Assembly (NCBI GenBank): GCA_001586965.3
Contig: LUCW03001897.1
Location: forward strand, 1-26,054
Direction: 5' to 3'
Origin: Sphaeroforma sirkka
Taxonomy: Eukaryota; Opisthokonta; Ichthyosporea; Ichthyophonida
Length of the DNA stretch: 26,054 nt
Of this stretch, positions 10,370 to 20,400 are shown piece by piece (within the stretch, counting starts at the first letter, position 1; each line of letters starts with the position of its first letter). Position numbers and translations under genes: made by a program. A model generated the notes under the pieces. That model was given only the letters and a program-made list of their open reading frames with translations. It did not search any database and was not told the origin of the DNA.

Positions 10370-10747
10370 TACCTTTATTTGTTTACACGCTATTGCTATA
10401 TACAATGGCTTGTGTCCGAAGACCTGTGGCGGCCGGCAGGTGTCGCAGTTTGTGCCTTAATCCCTGTTTTCTCAGGTAGAGGCTAACTGAACTGTCTAAT
10501 GGCTGAGTTGTTGCGCTGCGTTTAGTTTGCTATGTGGCTTGGTTTCTTTGGGTATGTAGTTCTATGGGTTGTTTTAGTAGTAGTTTGTAAATCCTAACTG
10601 GTTGGAAACAAGTGCTGAGAATATACTATGACCGATTTGCATTTCGTATTACTGAATATGAGAGAGAGACCAGTAGCGGCACTACTGTCTCGGACTCACT
10701 ACCGCATCACCGGGTTGCGATTTGCAGCTGTGTCTGCCGGTAGGCGC
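10370..10747 (-). other. 3' UTR of the element (copy 3)
   Basis: This 378-nt segment separates the ORF2 stop from the telomeric repeats and is well conserved in all four copies (2343-2720, 6506-6903, 17459-17836). It contains no poly(A) tract. It ends with AATAAA and GGTACC, where GGTACC runs into CCTAAA of the C-rich telomeric strand. In LINEs the 3' UTR is usually what the reverse transcriptase recognises. Here its last bases could pair with a telomeric 3' overhang. Confidence 0.75.
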
Positions 10748-13700
10748 TTAGGGCGGATGTGTTCTAGGAGGTGGGCGTTTCATCGCAGGATGTTTGTTGA
10801 TATAATTGCTATTCAGCTTCAAGTCAATGCAAATCTGTCGTAGGCATATTTGCCAACACTTGGTAAAATCAGGTGGATCTAGACTGCTAGTGATATAGAG
10901 GAGAGTGATATCTATTGGGATGTTGTTTTCTAAATCCTGATCTATATCGAACAGGGGTGAATGTGGTGGGTTGGGTAGTGTGCGTTTCCAATACTGTGGT
11001 GTGATTATGTACGCTGCTGCCTCTGGGTGAAGCGTATTGAAATCTATTTGCGGATTATCAATCCACAGTACTCTATTGGGTTGCTGGCCACGATCTATAC
11101 TAGCCAGTGATGGCCATATAAATTCATTGCCTGGGTGTGCACCATTTACACGTAACGTATGAACTACAGTAGTCATGAAACGCGGCACTGGAAACACTTT
11201 TTCTATGAGTATGTTTGGTTCTATCGGTCCCTTGTGTATATATACTAGTTGATCGTGAATCGTTAGCATGTCTGTATAGCGCTTGCGACTACTAAGTGCA
11301 TCTAGCAGTGTCTTATTAACTACTACGCCTTTCTGTGGTGCGATCAGTTTTGACACAAACTCTAACACGAAGGGACATGTAAAGTGTGTGGGAGTGAACT
11401 TTCTAGCGCTACAGCCGATGCATGCGAGACCTGCCGGGGTCTTTTCTAGCGTGAAACAGAACCTGTGTAATATGTAGAACAGGAAGATCGTCGGAACTCG
11501 GAAGAGAAGACTGCTGAAGCTGTGATGTTCCAGCGGTGTGTCGAATCGGTAGCGTTCTTCTTCGCCGGGGTAGATGAGCCGAAATCTCAGCTCGCGTGCT
11601 GCCTCGCGGTGTAGCGCACCTTCTTCCTTGTTTGGGTTCTTTTTTTGGTATAGAAAATCTTCAATTGTCTGTATAGTTTATAATATGGATAAAATAGATG
11701 TTCTCGCGAGCGAGCATGGTGAGTCCCATCGGGGTGAAAACGGATTTGCGTTTGTTCATATAGTCTTGCAGTGGATTTCTGATTGACATTCTACTAATAT
11801 GATTGATTAAACTTACACATTGCCACTCACACAGTGCCTGAGCATCAAGCAAGCCACAAAATTTGATCGAATTACGCATAGTAGGTGTGAAACTCTTAGG
11901 CGGGTCTTTCTGTGCCGCTGTGGATGTAATATATCCTACAGCACGATGGAGCACAAATTGAGTTGGAATAACTGTTTGTCTATCACTTCAGTGAGTGATT
12001 TATCGGCTAAAGGGATAAAACAGAGTCCATAAGTGATTTTGGAGAGTATAAACACTCGAAAAAATCATCAGCTTGTTATGCGGGTGCAAGTGATCCCCAG
12101 CTCGAAAGCCGAAAGACCGCTATCGGTTATTGCATTATTGAGCGTGGTGGTTCTATTTTGCAAGCATCTCTACTATATTGATTCCTTTTGGGCTCATTGG
12201 AAACCCAAGGTATCGTGCAGTCTTAGTGGATTGTATACTACATTGATCGAGCACAAATGTAAATCGGTCCTTTGGGTTTTCTGGTGCTATGTATAGTGAC
12301 TTTAGTGGGTGGAACTCAACACCAGAACGTCTGCCCCACACGGCTGCGAGATTAAGACACTGCTGTAGTTTCAGGGTGTTTCGATTGTATAGTGACATGT
12401 CATCTACCCAACCGAGAAACCCATTGGGGTCAACTTTCTCGAGACTGTCTAAAAGTGGGTCTATATATATATTAAATAATGTAGGGGCTATTGGGTCGCC
12501 CTGGGTCAATCCATTCTTTCGAGCGAATTTTGGACCCAACACTTGCTGGTACGTAACGCGCGAAGTCACATTGAGATACATATTTTTTGAACAAACTGAT
12601 GAGTTGTGTGGGTACATGTCTATTGTGTAGTAAACGCCACAACCTGTCCAATCGCACAGAATCGTATGCTTTCTTAATGTCTAGGAATATCTGATGTGTA
12701 GGTGCATCTGTAGGATTGGCCTGGTTTATATATTCGTGTAATGTCAGTGCGTGTGTAAAGCAAGAATAGCCGGATTTGAATCCACCTTGTCTTTTGTGTG
12801 TTTTAAATGCATCTAATTTGTTAATATGACTGAGCAACACGATTTGAAAGATGCGTCTTAATATCTGGGTGAGCGTTATAGGTCGGAATTGCTCTGGACC
12901 TAACGGTATATCAATCTTAGGGATAGGTACTATAAGAGTGCATAGCCATGCATCAGGTATCTCTCCCGTGTGAAGTATCTTAGTGAATAACAGGTGCAAC
13001 ACCTTGAGAATTGGCGATTTGGGATTGGGTTTCCCCTGGTCTTTGTGGCCTCTAGGGTACGGTTCTATTGCAGCTTTTAAGAGATCGATATGTATGCCAT
13101 CCGGGCCTGAGCCTTTTCGACTATCGTATCTCAAAATTGCATCCATAATATTTCCTGTAGTGAAAACATCATGGTCTATCGGGATAAATTCTGAGTGTGT
13201 TTTCTCTGGTATCTTGTAGAAGGCATCTCTGTTGAATAACTTTTCTAAAAACGAACTAATAATATGTGCAGTTGGTTCTGTGGTATTTGGTATAGTGGGT
13301 TGTCTTGTTCTAGATTTTCGCTGTTTAGAGAACAACCTGACTATAGCATCATTGGGTACTCGTTCTGTGGAGCGGAGGGGTGTGCATGATCTATGAGGAT
13401 TACTTTCTAAGAAGTAACCGTAGAAACAGCCTTGTGCTCGTTTCCAAAACTGATTGATTATAGAGTCGTATATGATTTTGATATCATTCTGATCTGAGTT
13501 CTGAACTCGTTTGATCCATGTCTTAGCAAACACCCGAATTCTGGCGCAAAATGTACGTGTATAGCGCACATTTTTTTGCAGTTATAGGTTCGAATGCGAT
13601 ATCTGTTGTAGCCCTGAGATGGCATACATTCTATGTCTGCAGGTTTAGTGTGTACTGTCTGAGTATCTGGTGATTCAATTTGTATTGCAAATACCCACTC

Positions 13701-14319
13701 GTGGTCTGTCCTGAGCCCGATATCTTTACAACGTATAAGAGATAGTGATGTCTTTGTGCGTGCTTGTGCATATACGTGATCGACCCGTATATTCCCAGAT
13801 TGCGATGGGAGTACATGATCTAGCCTATGTAGTCGTGTGTAGAATTCGATCGATTCTCTGCGCGCAGGAGAAATGATTTTATCGTCGCCATATTCGATAT
13901 CACGAAAATTCATGTCGCCACACAACACGTGTGGTTTGCAATTCAGAGATAATAGCACATTATATACATCATCCCTAGGGATGGCGCCAAATATACACAA
14001 GCAACAGTCACTGCGCGAAACGTGAAAGCCACGAAATATTGACTAAAAGCGTGCAATCTAAATTGATATGCATTGTGTCTACTAATCACGGCAACACCGT
14101 TATTTCTGCCCCGCGATGAGCACTGGCCGAAGGCGGTGAGGCGTAGATCAGATTTGTATTAGTATTATTACACACAGCATTCAAACGATCGGTATAACCC
14201 CAGGTCTCTACTAAACACAGGGCATCGCATTGACTGCAAAGTGAGCGTATTATTTCGTATTGTTTAGCTACATTCATTAGAGAATTTAGATTGACATAAT
14301 ACACGAGAATGTCACTCAT
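10748..14319 (-). CDS. ORF2 of copy 3: APE-type endonuclease and reverse transcriptase (with probable one-base errors)
   Basis: Start ATG 14317-14319, stop TAA 10748-10750, about 1,190 residues. The endonuclease (about residues 1-215) shows N10/N12, the catalytic-type Glu in VETWG (E38), GDMN (about 135-137), RVDHV (about 180) and RTDHEW (about 205). The reverse transcriptase (about 400-705) shows KGSGPDG, FRPITLTQ, QGGFKSG, LDIKKAYD (catalytic D about 547, bases 12679-12681), GLTQGDPIAP, WVDDM (D639-D640, bases 12399-12404) and ARYLGF. A C-terminal cluster CX2C-X8-HX2C lies at 11375-11422. Copying the element RNA at a nicked or exposed DNA end is the expected role. As read, the frame shifts about six times (near 14114, 14040-13980, 13575, 12590, 12160 and 11650), mostly in homopolymers that have other lengths in the other copies. 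ORF2 is translated downstream of ORF1 through an ATGA overlap. Confidence 0.88.
11375..11422 (-). other. C-terminal Cys/His cluster of ORF2 (copy 3)
   Basis: In the open frame leading into the C-terminal domain, the minus strand reads CIGC, eight residues, then HFTC (C966, C969, H978, C981 approximately). It is preceded by a basic and acidic stretch and followed by LEFVSKLIAP. All four copies keep it. It resembles the zinc-knuckle-like clusters near the C-terminus of many LINE ORF2 proteins, though the HX2C spacing is tighter than the usual HX4C. RNA or DNA binding is inferred. Confidence 0.55.
14316..14319 (-). promoter_or_regulatory. ATGA overlap coupling ORF1 stop and ORF2 start
   Basis: The ORF1 stop TGA (14316-14318) shares two bases with the ORF2 start ATG (14317-14319). 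Copy 1 keeps the same ATGA at 6299-6302. In several LINEs such stop/start overlaps drive ORF2 translation by termination and reinitiation, which would make ORF2 protein scarce relative to ORF1 protein. Confidence 0.8.
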
Positions 14320-15532
14320 TGCGATTTCATCTTACTATCAGTACGGGTTTGTATAAAGTCAGAGAGTTCCTTTCTCGTTTCTGGATCACTGATTGGTGGT
14401 GAGTTAAACCCATCTCCTAAGACTGCGACCAATTCATCTTCAGATAGAGTATCTAACGATTCATCATCATTGCCTTCGAGTCTAGTTCTAGCTCGTTCGT
14501 TATCGCTATCGCTTTGACACTTACGTTTGAGGTATGACGATAATTTAGTGATCTCTGATTGTACTTCCATATGATCACTCTCTGACCTAGCAGATGTTTG
14601 TATATCTGCGGGCGACTAATAATAGTTATGGCGAGTGTTTTTGTTATATTGGAACTAGTGGTTGTTGTTTCGGAATCTGTAGAATTTGCTTTAGATTTAG
14701 GCTGTGTTGGATCGTCGGGTACTCTACTGAGCAGGTATGCGAGCACTCTAGGGTACTGGGGTGGACATTTCTCACGTTCTAGTGCACTTTTATAAGCGGT
14801 GGTTAAACGAGTACGTGCTCCATTGATTGCGATAGGATTGGTCACATTCATAGGGTCGGCGCCTTTGTTTGTACGCCAGCCGCGTGCTAATAGAATCTGT
14901 TTGGTTTTAGAACTAAAGCGTGCAGGAACGACTAATTCAACTGCGCTTCGATCTTTGTAAAGATACGAAGCGTGTAAAGATGGGATATTTTTCAATAAGT
15001 GAAAGTTCCATAGCCATTTCGATAGGTGTTTGTTGGTTGGAAGTGATCCATCCTCTAAAGCGTGAGTGTTGCAGTTAAAGTATAGTGCAGAGAGCTCCCA
15101 GTGATCCTGACAATCCCAAATAGATGGGGGTTTGCTTGGCTTAAAGAGAGCTTCCTGTGCCTCGCGAGAGGATGGGCTTCTAGTTTGATTGAGCATTTCT
15201 TTAAATGATTTCGGTCCAGGCCTTTGCTTCGGGTCCGATTGTGATTCGCCCAAATTGGGGAAATCAGTGGTGTTCATGGTTGGCATAGGTGTATGTGTGT
15301 CTGTTGTGTTGGTTGCTTGGTGTAGTTTGCGTTTGAGCTGTTCATTCTCTACTTTGAGTTGATTGTTCTGTTCTTGTAAGAGACTATAAGCAGACTCAAG
15401 TCTATTCAGGCGCTCTTCAACACTTTTCTCACCACTTACCTTGGTGTTGCCTTTCTCAGATGTACGTACCTTATTGACATTTTCCTCTAGTTGAGATATC
15501 TTCACGTTGATCGGCTTGAGTGCTGTTTCCAT
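14316..15532 (-). CDS. ORF1 of copy 3: coiled-coil protein, one frame break
   Basis: The start is the ATG at 15530-15532 and the stop is the TGA at 14316-14318. The span of 1,217 nt is one base short of 406 codons. The two open pieces, 15532-14453 and 14570-14316 (which opens upstream of its first ATG to about 14630), meet at a CCC run near 14608-14612, where one missing C explains the break. The N-terminal part (about residues 1-75) is rich in L, E, K and N with heptad-like spacing (SQLEENVNKV, RLNRLESAYSLLQEQ), so a coiled coil is likely. A middle region rich in W, L and H (about 135-230) follows, with a Ser/Asp/Glu-rich tail. No CCHC knuckle was seen. LINE ORF1 proteins bind element RNA and form particles; that role is inferred from position and architecture. 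Confidence 0.8.
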
Positions 15533-15826
15533 TGTCGCTCGGATCAGGCTTGCTAGATCGTCCCCGTAAGAGGTATGGCCCCGGCCATGGCGTCGTCAAC
15601 TTATGACTAGGCCTTACTCCGGCCAAAATCAACCGGCTGTGGTCTAGTGGTATTTCGGTACTTTGTTGATGTGGTGGTCACGTGTTCAATTCTTGGTGTG
15701 GGAAATTTTCTTGGCGATTTTGGGGGGGTTTGGGTGTTTCTATTGTTTGGCGTTCACTTTCGCACTGTTGATGTTGTGTTCACGTCTAAAGTGAGATTTC
15801 AGAGTGTCAGCGGTTTGAGATGTGCT
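15533..15826 (-). promoter_or_regulatory. 5' leader of copy 3
   Basis: This segment of about 290 bp lies between the ORF1 ATG and the AT-rich satellite. It includes a compact inverted repeat, ATGGCC-CC-GGCCAT at 15575-15588, and on the opposite strand a tRNA-like pair of boxes (15640-15693). The stretch at 15789-15806 (AAGTGAGATTTCAGAGTG) resembles the satellite that follows. LINEs often carry internal promoters here, but none can be defined by eye. Confidence 0.45.
15640..15693 (+). promoter_or_regulatory. tRNA-like A-box and B-box pair (weak)
   Basis: TGGTCTAGTGG (15640-15650) fits the A-box consensus TRGYNNARNNG at every position. TGTTCAATTCT (15683-15693) fits most of the B box. The 43-bp spacing equals that in a tRNA. 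However, the flanking arms do not form an acceptor stem and the T stem pairs poorly, so this is not a functional tRNA. It could be a tRNA relic or a polymerase III promoter running antisense to the element. Confidence 0.3.
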
Positions 15827-17340
15827 TGAAATATATAAATTTCAAAAAAGTGAAATATATAAATTTCAAAAAAGTGAAATATATAAAAAGTGAAATATTA
15901 AATTTCAAAAGTGAAATATATAAATTTCAAAAGTGAAATATATCAAAAAATTTCAAAAGTGAAATATATAAATTTCAAAAGTGAAATATATAAATTTCAA
16001 AAGTGAAATATATAAATTTCAAAAAAGTGAAATATATAAATTTCAAAAGTGAAATATATAAATTTCAAAAGTGAAATATATAAATTTCAAAAGTGAAATA
16101 TATAAATTTCAAAATTTCAAAAGTGAAATATATAAATCAAAAGTGAAATATATAAATTTCAAAAAGTGAAAATATATAAATTTCAAAAAAATTGAAATAT
16201 AATCAAAAGTGAAATAAAATATAAATTTGAAATATATAAATTTCAAAAAAAAGTGAAATATATAAATTTCAAAAGTGAAAAGTGAAAAATGAAATATAAA
16301 TTTCAAAAAAGTGAAATATATAAATTTCAAAAAGTGATAAATATATAAAATGAAATATAAAATTTCAAAAAATGAAATATATAAATTTCAAAAAAGTGAA
16401 ATATATAAATTTGAAAAAATTTGAAATATATCAATTTCAAAGTGAAAATATAAATGGGTTCAAAAGTTGAAATATATATAAATAGTGAAATATAAAAGTG
16501 AAATATATAAATTTCAAAAGTGAAATATATAAATTTCAAAAGTGAAAATATTTAAATTTAACGTCAAATGAAATATATAAATTTCAAACGTGAAATATAA
16601 ATTTCAAAAGTGAAATATAAATTTCAAAAAGTGAAATGTAATAAAAATATATTTCAAAAGTGAAATATATAAATTTCAAAAAGTGAAATAATTTCAAAAG
16701 TGAAATATATGAAATTTCAAAAGTGAAATATATAAATTTCACTAGTGAAATATATAAATTTCAAAGTATAAATATAAAAATATAAATTTCAAAATATATG
16801 AAATGATCAAAAGTGAAATATATAAATTTCAAAAGTGAAATATATAAAAAGTTTCAAAAGTGAAAATATAAAAATTTGAAAAATTTAAATTGAAATTATA
16901 TAAATTTCAAAAGTGAAATATATAAATTTCAAAAGTGAAAATATAAAAAATATATAAATTTCAAAGTGAAATATATAAATTTCAAAAAGTGAAATATATA
17001 AATTTTCTGAAATATATAAATTTATATAAATTTCAAAAAGTGAAATATAAAATTTCAAAAGTGAAATATATAAATTTCAAAAGTGAAATATATAAATTTC
17101 AAAAGTGAAATATATAAATTTCAAAAAAGTGAAATATCAAAAGTGAAATAAAAAAGTGAAATATATAAATTTCAAAAAGTGAAATATATAAATTTCAGGG
17201 GTGAAAAATATGCGTTTTTTTCAAAAAGTGAAATATATAAATTTCAAAAATATATACTAATTTCAAAAGTAAAATATAATTGGTGAAATATATAAATTCA
17301 AAAGGAAATATATAAATTTCAAAAAGTGAATATATAGTTA
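15827..17340. repeat. 22-bp AT-rich satellite at the 5' side of copy 3
   Basis: The unit TGAAATATATAAATTTCA plus AAAG (22 bp) is repeated about 60-70 times with many indels. TGAAAT and ATTTCA at the unit ends are inverted, so each unit can form a small hairpin. Runs of 3-6 A set most of the length variation. Short open frames rich in F, I, Y and K on the minus strand are translations of the array. The block starts directly at the 5' leader of copy 3 and merges at about 17330 into TTTAGGG repeats. It may be a real minisatellite belonging to the element's 5' end or to the telomere, or a distorted reading of another repeat. Confidence 0.85.
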
Positions 17341-17458
17341 AATTTAGGGTATTTAAATTTTAGGTTTTTAGGGTTTTAGGGTTTTAGGTTTTAGGGTTTT
17401 TCAGGGTTTTAGGGTTTAGGGTTTTAGGGTTTTAGGGTTTTTAGGGTTTAGGTTTAGG
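17341..17458 (+). repeat. Telomeric repeats between the AT satellite and copy 4
   Basis: About fifteen TTTAGGG and TTTTAGGG units, with one TTTTTCAGGG variant, become regular toward the right and join copy 4 in the register TTTAGG|TACC. The left edge (17330-17365) mixes satellite-like and telomeric words. Confidence 0.92.
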
Positions 17459-20400
17459 TACCTTTATTTGTTTACACGCTATTGCTATATACAATGGCTT
17501 GTGTCCGAAGACCTGTGGCGGCCGGCAGGTGTCGCAGTTTGTGCCTTAATCCCTGTTTTCTCAGGTAGAGGCTAACTGAACTGTCTAATGGCTGAGTTGT
17601 TGCGCTGCGTTTAGTTTGCTATGTGGCTTGGTTTCTTTGGGTATGTAGTTCTATGGGTTGTTTTAGTAGTAGTTTGTAAATCCTAACTGGTTGGAAACAA
17701 GTGCTGAGAATATACTATGACCGATTTGCATTTCGTATTACTGAATATGAGAGAGAGACCAGTAGCGGCACTACTGTCTCGGACTCACTACCGCATCACC
17801 GGGTTGCGATTTGCAGCTGTGTCTGCCGGTAGGCGCTTAAGGCGGATGTGTTCTAGGAGGTGGGCGTTTCATCGCAGGATGTTTGTTGATATAATTGCTA
17901 TTCAGCTTCAAGTCAATGCAAATCTGTCGTAGGCATATTTGCCAACACTTAGTAAAATCAGGTGGATCTAGACTGCTAGTGATATAGGAGAGTGATATCT
18001 ATTGGGATGTTGTTTTCTAAATCCTGATCTATATCGAACAGGGGTGAATGTGGTGGTTGGGTAGTGTGCGTTTCCAATACTGTGTGGTGTGATTATGTAC
18101 GCTGCTGCCTCTGGGTGAAGCGTATTGAAATCTATTTGCGGATTATCAATCCACAGTACTCTATTGGGTTGCTGGCCACGATCTATACTAGCCAGTGATG
18201 GCCATATAAATTCATTGCCTGGGTGTGCACCATTTACACGTAACGTATGAACTACAGTAGTCATGAAACGCGGCACTGGAAACACTTTTCTATGAGTATG
18301 TTTGGTTCTATCGGTCCCTTGTGTATATATACTAGTTGATCGTGAATCGTTAGCATGTCTGTATAGCGCTTGCGACTACTAAGTGCATCTAGCAGTGTCT
18401 TATTAACTACTACGCCTTTCTGTGGTGCGATCAGTTTTGACACAAACTCTAACACGAAGGGACATGTAAAGTGTGTGGGAGTGAACTTTCTAGCGCTACA
18501 GCCGATGCATGCGAGACCTGCCGGGGTCTTTTCTAGCGTGAAACAGAACCTGTGTAATATGTAGAACAGGAAGATCGTCGGAACTCGGAAGAGAAGACTG
18601 CTGAAGCTGTGATGTTCCAGCGGTGTGTCGAATCGGTAGCGTTCTTCTTCGCCGGGGTAGATGAGCCGAAATCTCAGCTCGCGTGCTGCCTCGCGGTGTA
18701 GCGCACCTTCTTCCTTGTTTGGGTTCTTTTTTTGGTATAGAAAATCTTCAATTGTCTGTATAGTTTATAATATGGATAAAAATAGATGTTCTCGCGAGCG
18801 AGCATGGTGAGTCCCATCGGGGTGAAAACGGATTTGCGTTTGTTCATATAGTCTTGCAGTGGATTTCTGATTGACATTCTACTAATATGATTGATTAAAC
18901 TTACACATTGCCACTCACACAGTGCCTGAGCATCAAGCAAGCCACAAAATTTGATCGAATTACGCATAGTAGGTGTGAAACTCTTAGGCGGGTCTTTCTG
19001 TGCCGCTGTGGATGTAATATACCCTACAGCACGATGGAGCACAAAGTTTAGTTGGAATAACTGTTTGTCTATCACTTCAGTGAGTGATTTATCGGCTAAA
19101 GGGATAAAACAGAGTCCATAAGTGATTTTGGAGAGTATAAACACTCGAAAAATTATCAGCTTGTTATGCGGGTGCAAGTGATCCCCAGCTCGAAAGCCGA
19201 AAGGACCGCTATCGGTTATTGCATTATTGAGCGTGGTGGTTCTATTTGCAAGCATCTCTACTATATTGATTCCTTTTGGGCTCATTGGAAACCCAAGGTA
19301 TCGTGCAGTCTTAGTGGATTGTATACTACATTGATCGAGCACAAATGTAAATCGGTCCTTTGGGTTTTCTGGTGCTATGTATAGTGACTTTAGTGGGTGG
19401 AACTCAACACCAGAACGTCTGCCCCACACGGCTGCGAGATTAAGACACTGCTGTAGTTTCAGGGTGTTTCGATTGTATAGTGACATGTCATCTACCCAAC
19501 CGAGAAACCCATTGGGGTCAACTTTCTCGAGACTGTCTAAAAGTGGGTCTATATATATATTAAATAATGTAGGGGCTATTGGGTCGCCCTGGGTCAATCC
19601 ATTCTTTCGAGCGAATTTTGGACCCAACACTTGCTGGTACGTAACGCGCGAAGTCACATTGAGATACATATTTTTTTGAACAAACTGATGAGTTGTGTGG
19701 GTACATGTCTATTGTGTAGTAAACGCCACAACCTGTCCAATCGCACAGAATCGTATGCTTTCTTAATGTCTAGGAATATCTGATGTGTAGGTGCATCTGT
19801 AGGATTGGCCTGGTTTATATATTCGTGTAATGTCAGTGCGTGTGTAAAGCAAGAATAGCCGGATTTGAATCCACCTTGTCTTTTGTGTGTTTTAAATGCA
19901 TCTAATTTGTTAATATGACTGAGCAACACGATTTGGAAGATGCGTCTTAATATCTGGGTGAGCGTTATAGGTCGGAATTGCTCTGGACCTAACGGTATAT
20001 CAATCTTAGGGATAGGTACTATAAGAGTGCATAGCCATGCATCAGGTATCTCTCCCGTGTGAAGTATCTTAGTGAATAACAGGTGCAACACCTTGAGAAT
20101 TGGCGATTTGGGATTGGGTTTCCCCTGGTCTTTGTGGCCTCTAGGGTACAGTTCTATTGCAGCTTTTAAGAGATCGATATGTATGCCATCCGGGCCTGAG
20201 CCTTTTCGACTATCGTATCTCAAAATTGCATCCATAATATTTCCTGTAGTGAAAACATCATGGTCTATCGGGATAAATTCTGAGTGTGTGTTTTCTCTGG
20301 TATCTTGTAGAAGGCATCTCTGTTGAATAACTTTTTAAAAAACGAACTAATAATATGTGCAGTTGGTTCTGTGGTATTTGGTATAGTGGGTTGTCTTGTT

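Larger units (their letters stand above)
10370..15826 (-). mobile_element. Telomeric non-LTR retrotransposon, copy 3 (longest, near full length)
   Basis: This copy has all expected parts on the minus strand: a 5' leader (15533-15826), ORF1 (14316-15532), ORF2 (10748-14319), and a 3' UTR (10370-10747) ending in AATAAA and fused to telomeric repeats. The length is about 5.46 kb, normal for a two-ORF LINE. APE endonuclease and reverse transcriptase order places it among APE-bearing LINEs; the clade cannot be set by eye. Its right end runs into a 22-bp AT-rich satellite, so the true 5' end is uncertain. By position and terminal structure it resembles telomere-associated LINEs such as Zepp of Chlorella, the Giardia telomeric elements and HeT-A/TART of Drosophila. 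No close sequence relation is claimed. Confidence 0.93.

Noticed and set aside
16109..16539. Two minus-strand frames rich in F, I, Y and K that look like membrane proteins
   Set aside because: They are translations of the 22-bp AT satellite and share its repeat pattern.
15827..17340. CRISPR array, because of the regular short repeats with palindromic ends
   Set aside because: There are no unique spacers: the whole unit repeats, and the setting is a eukaryotic telomere.
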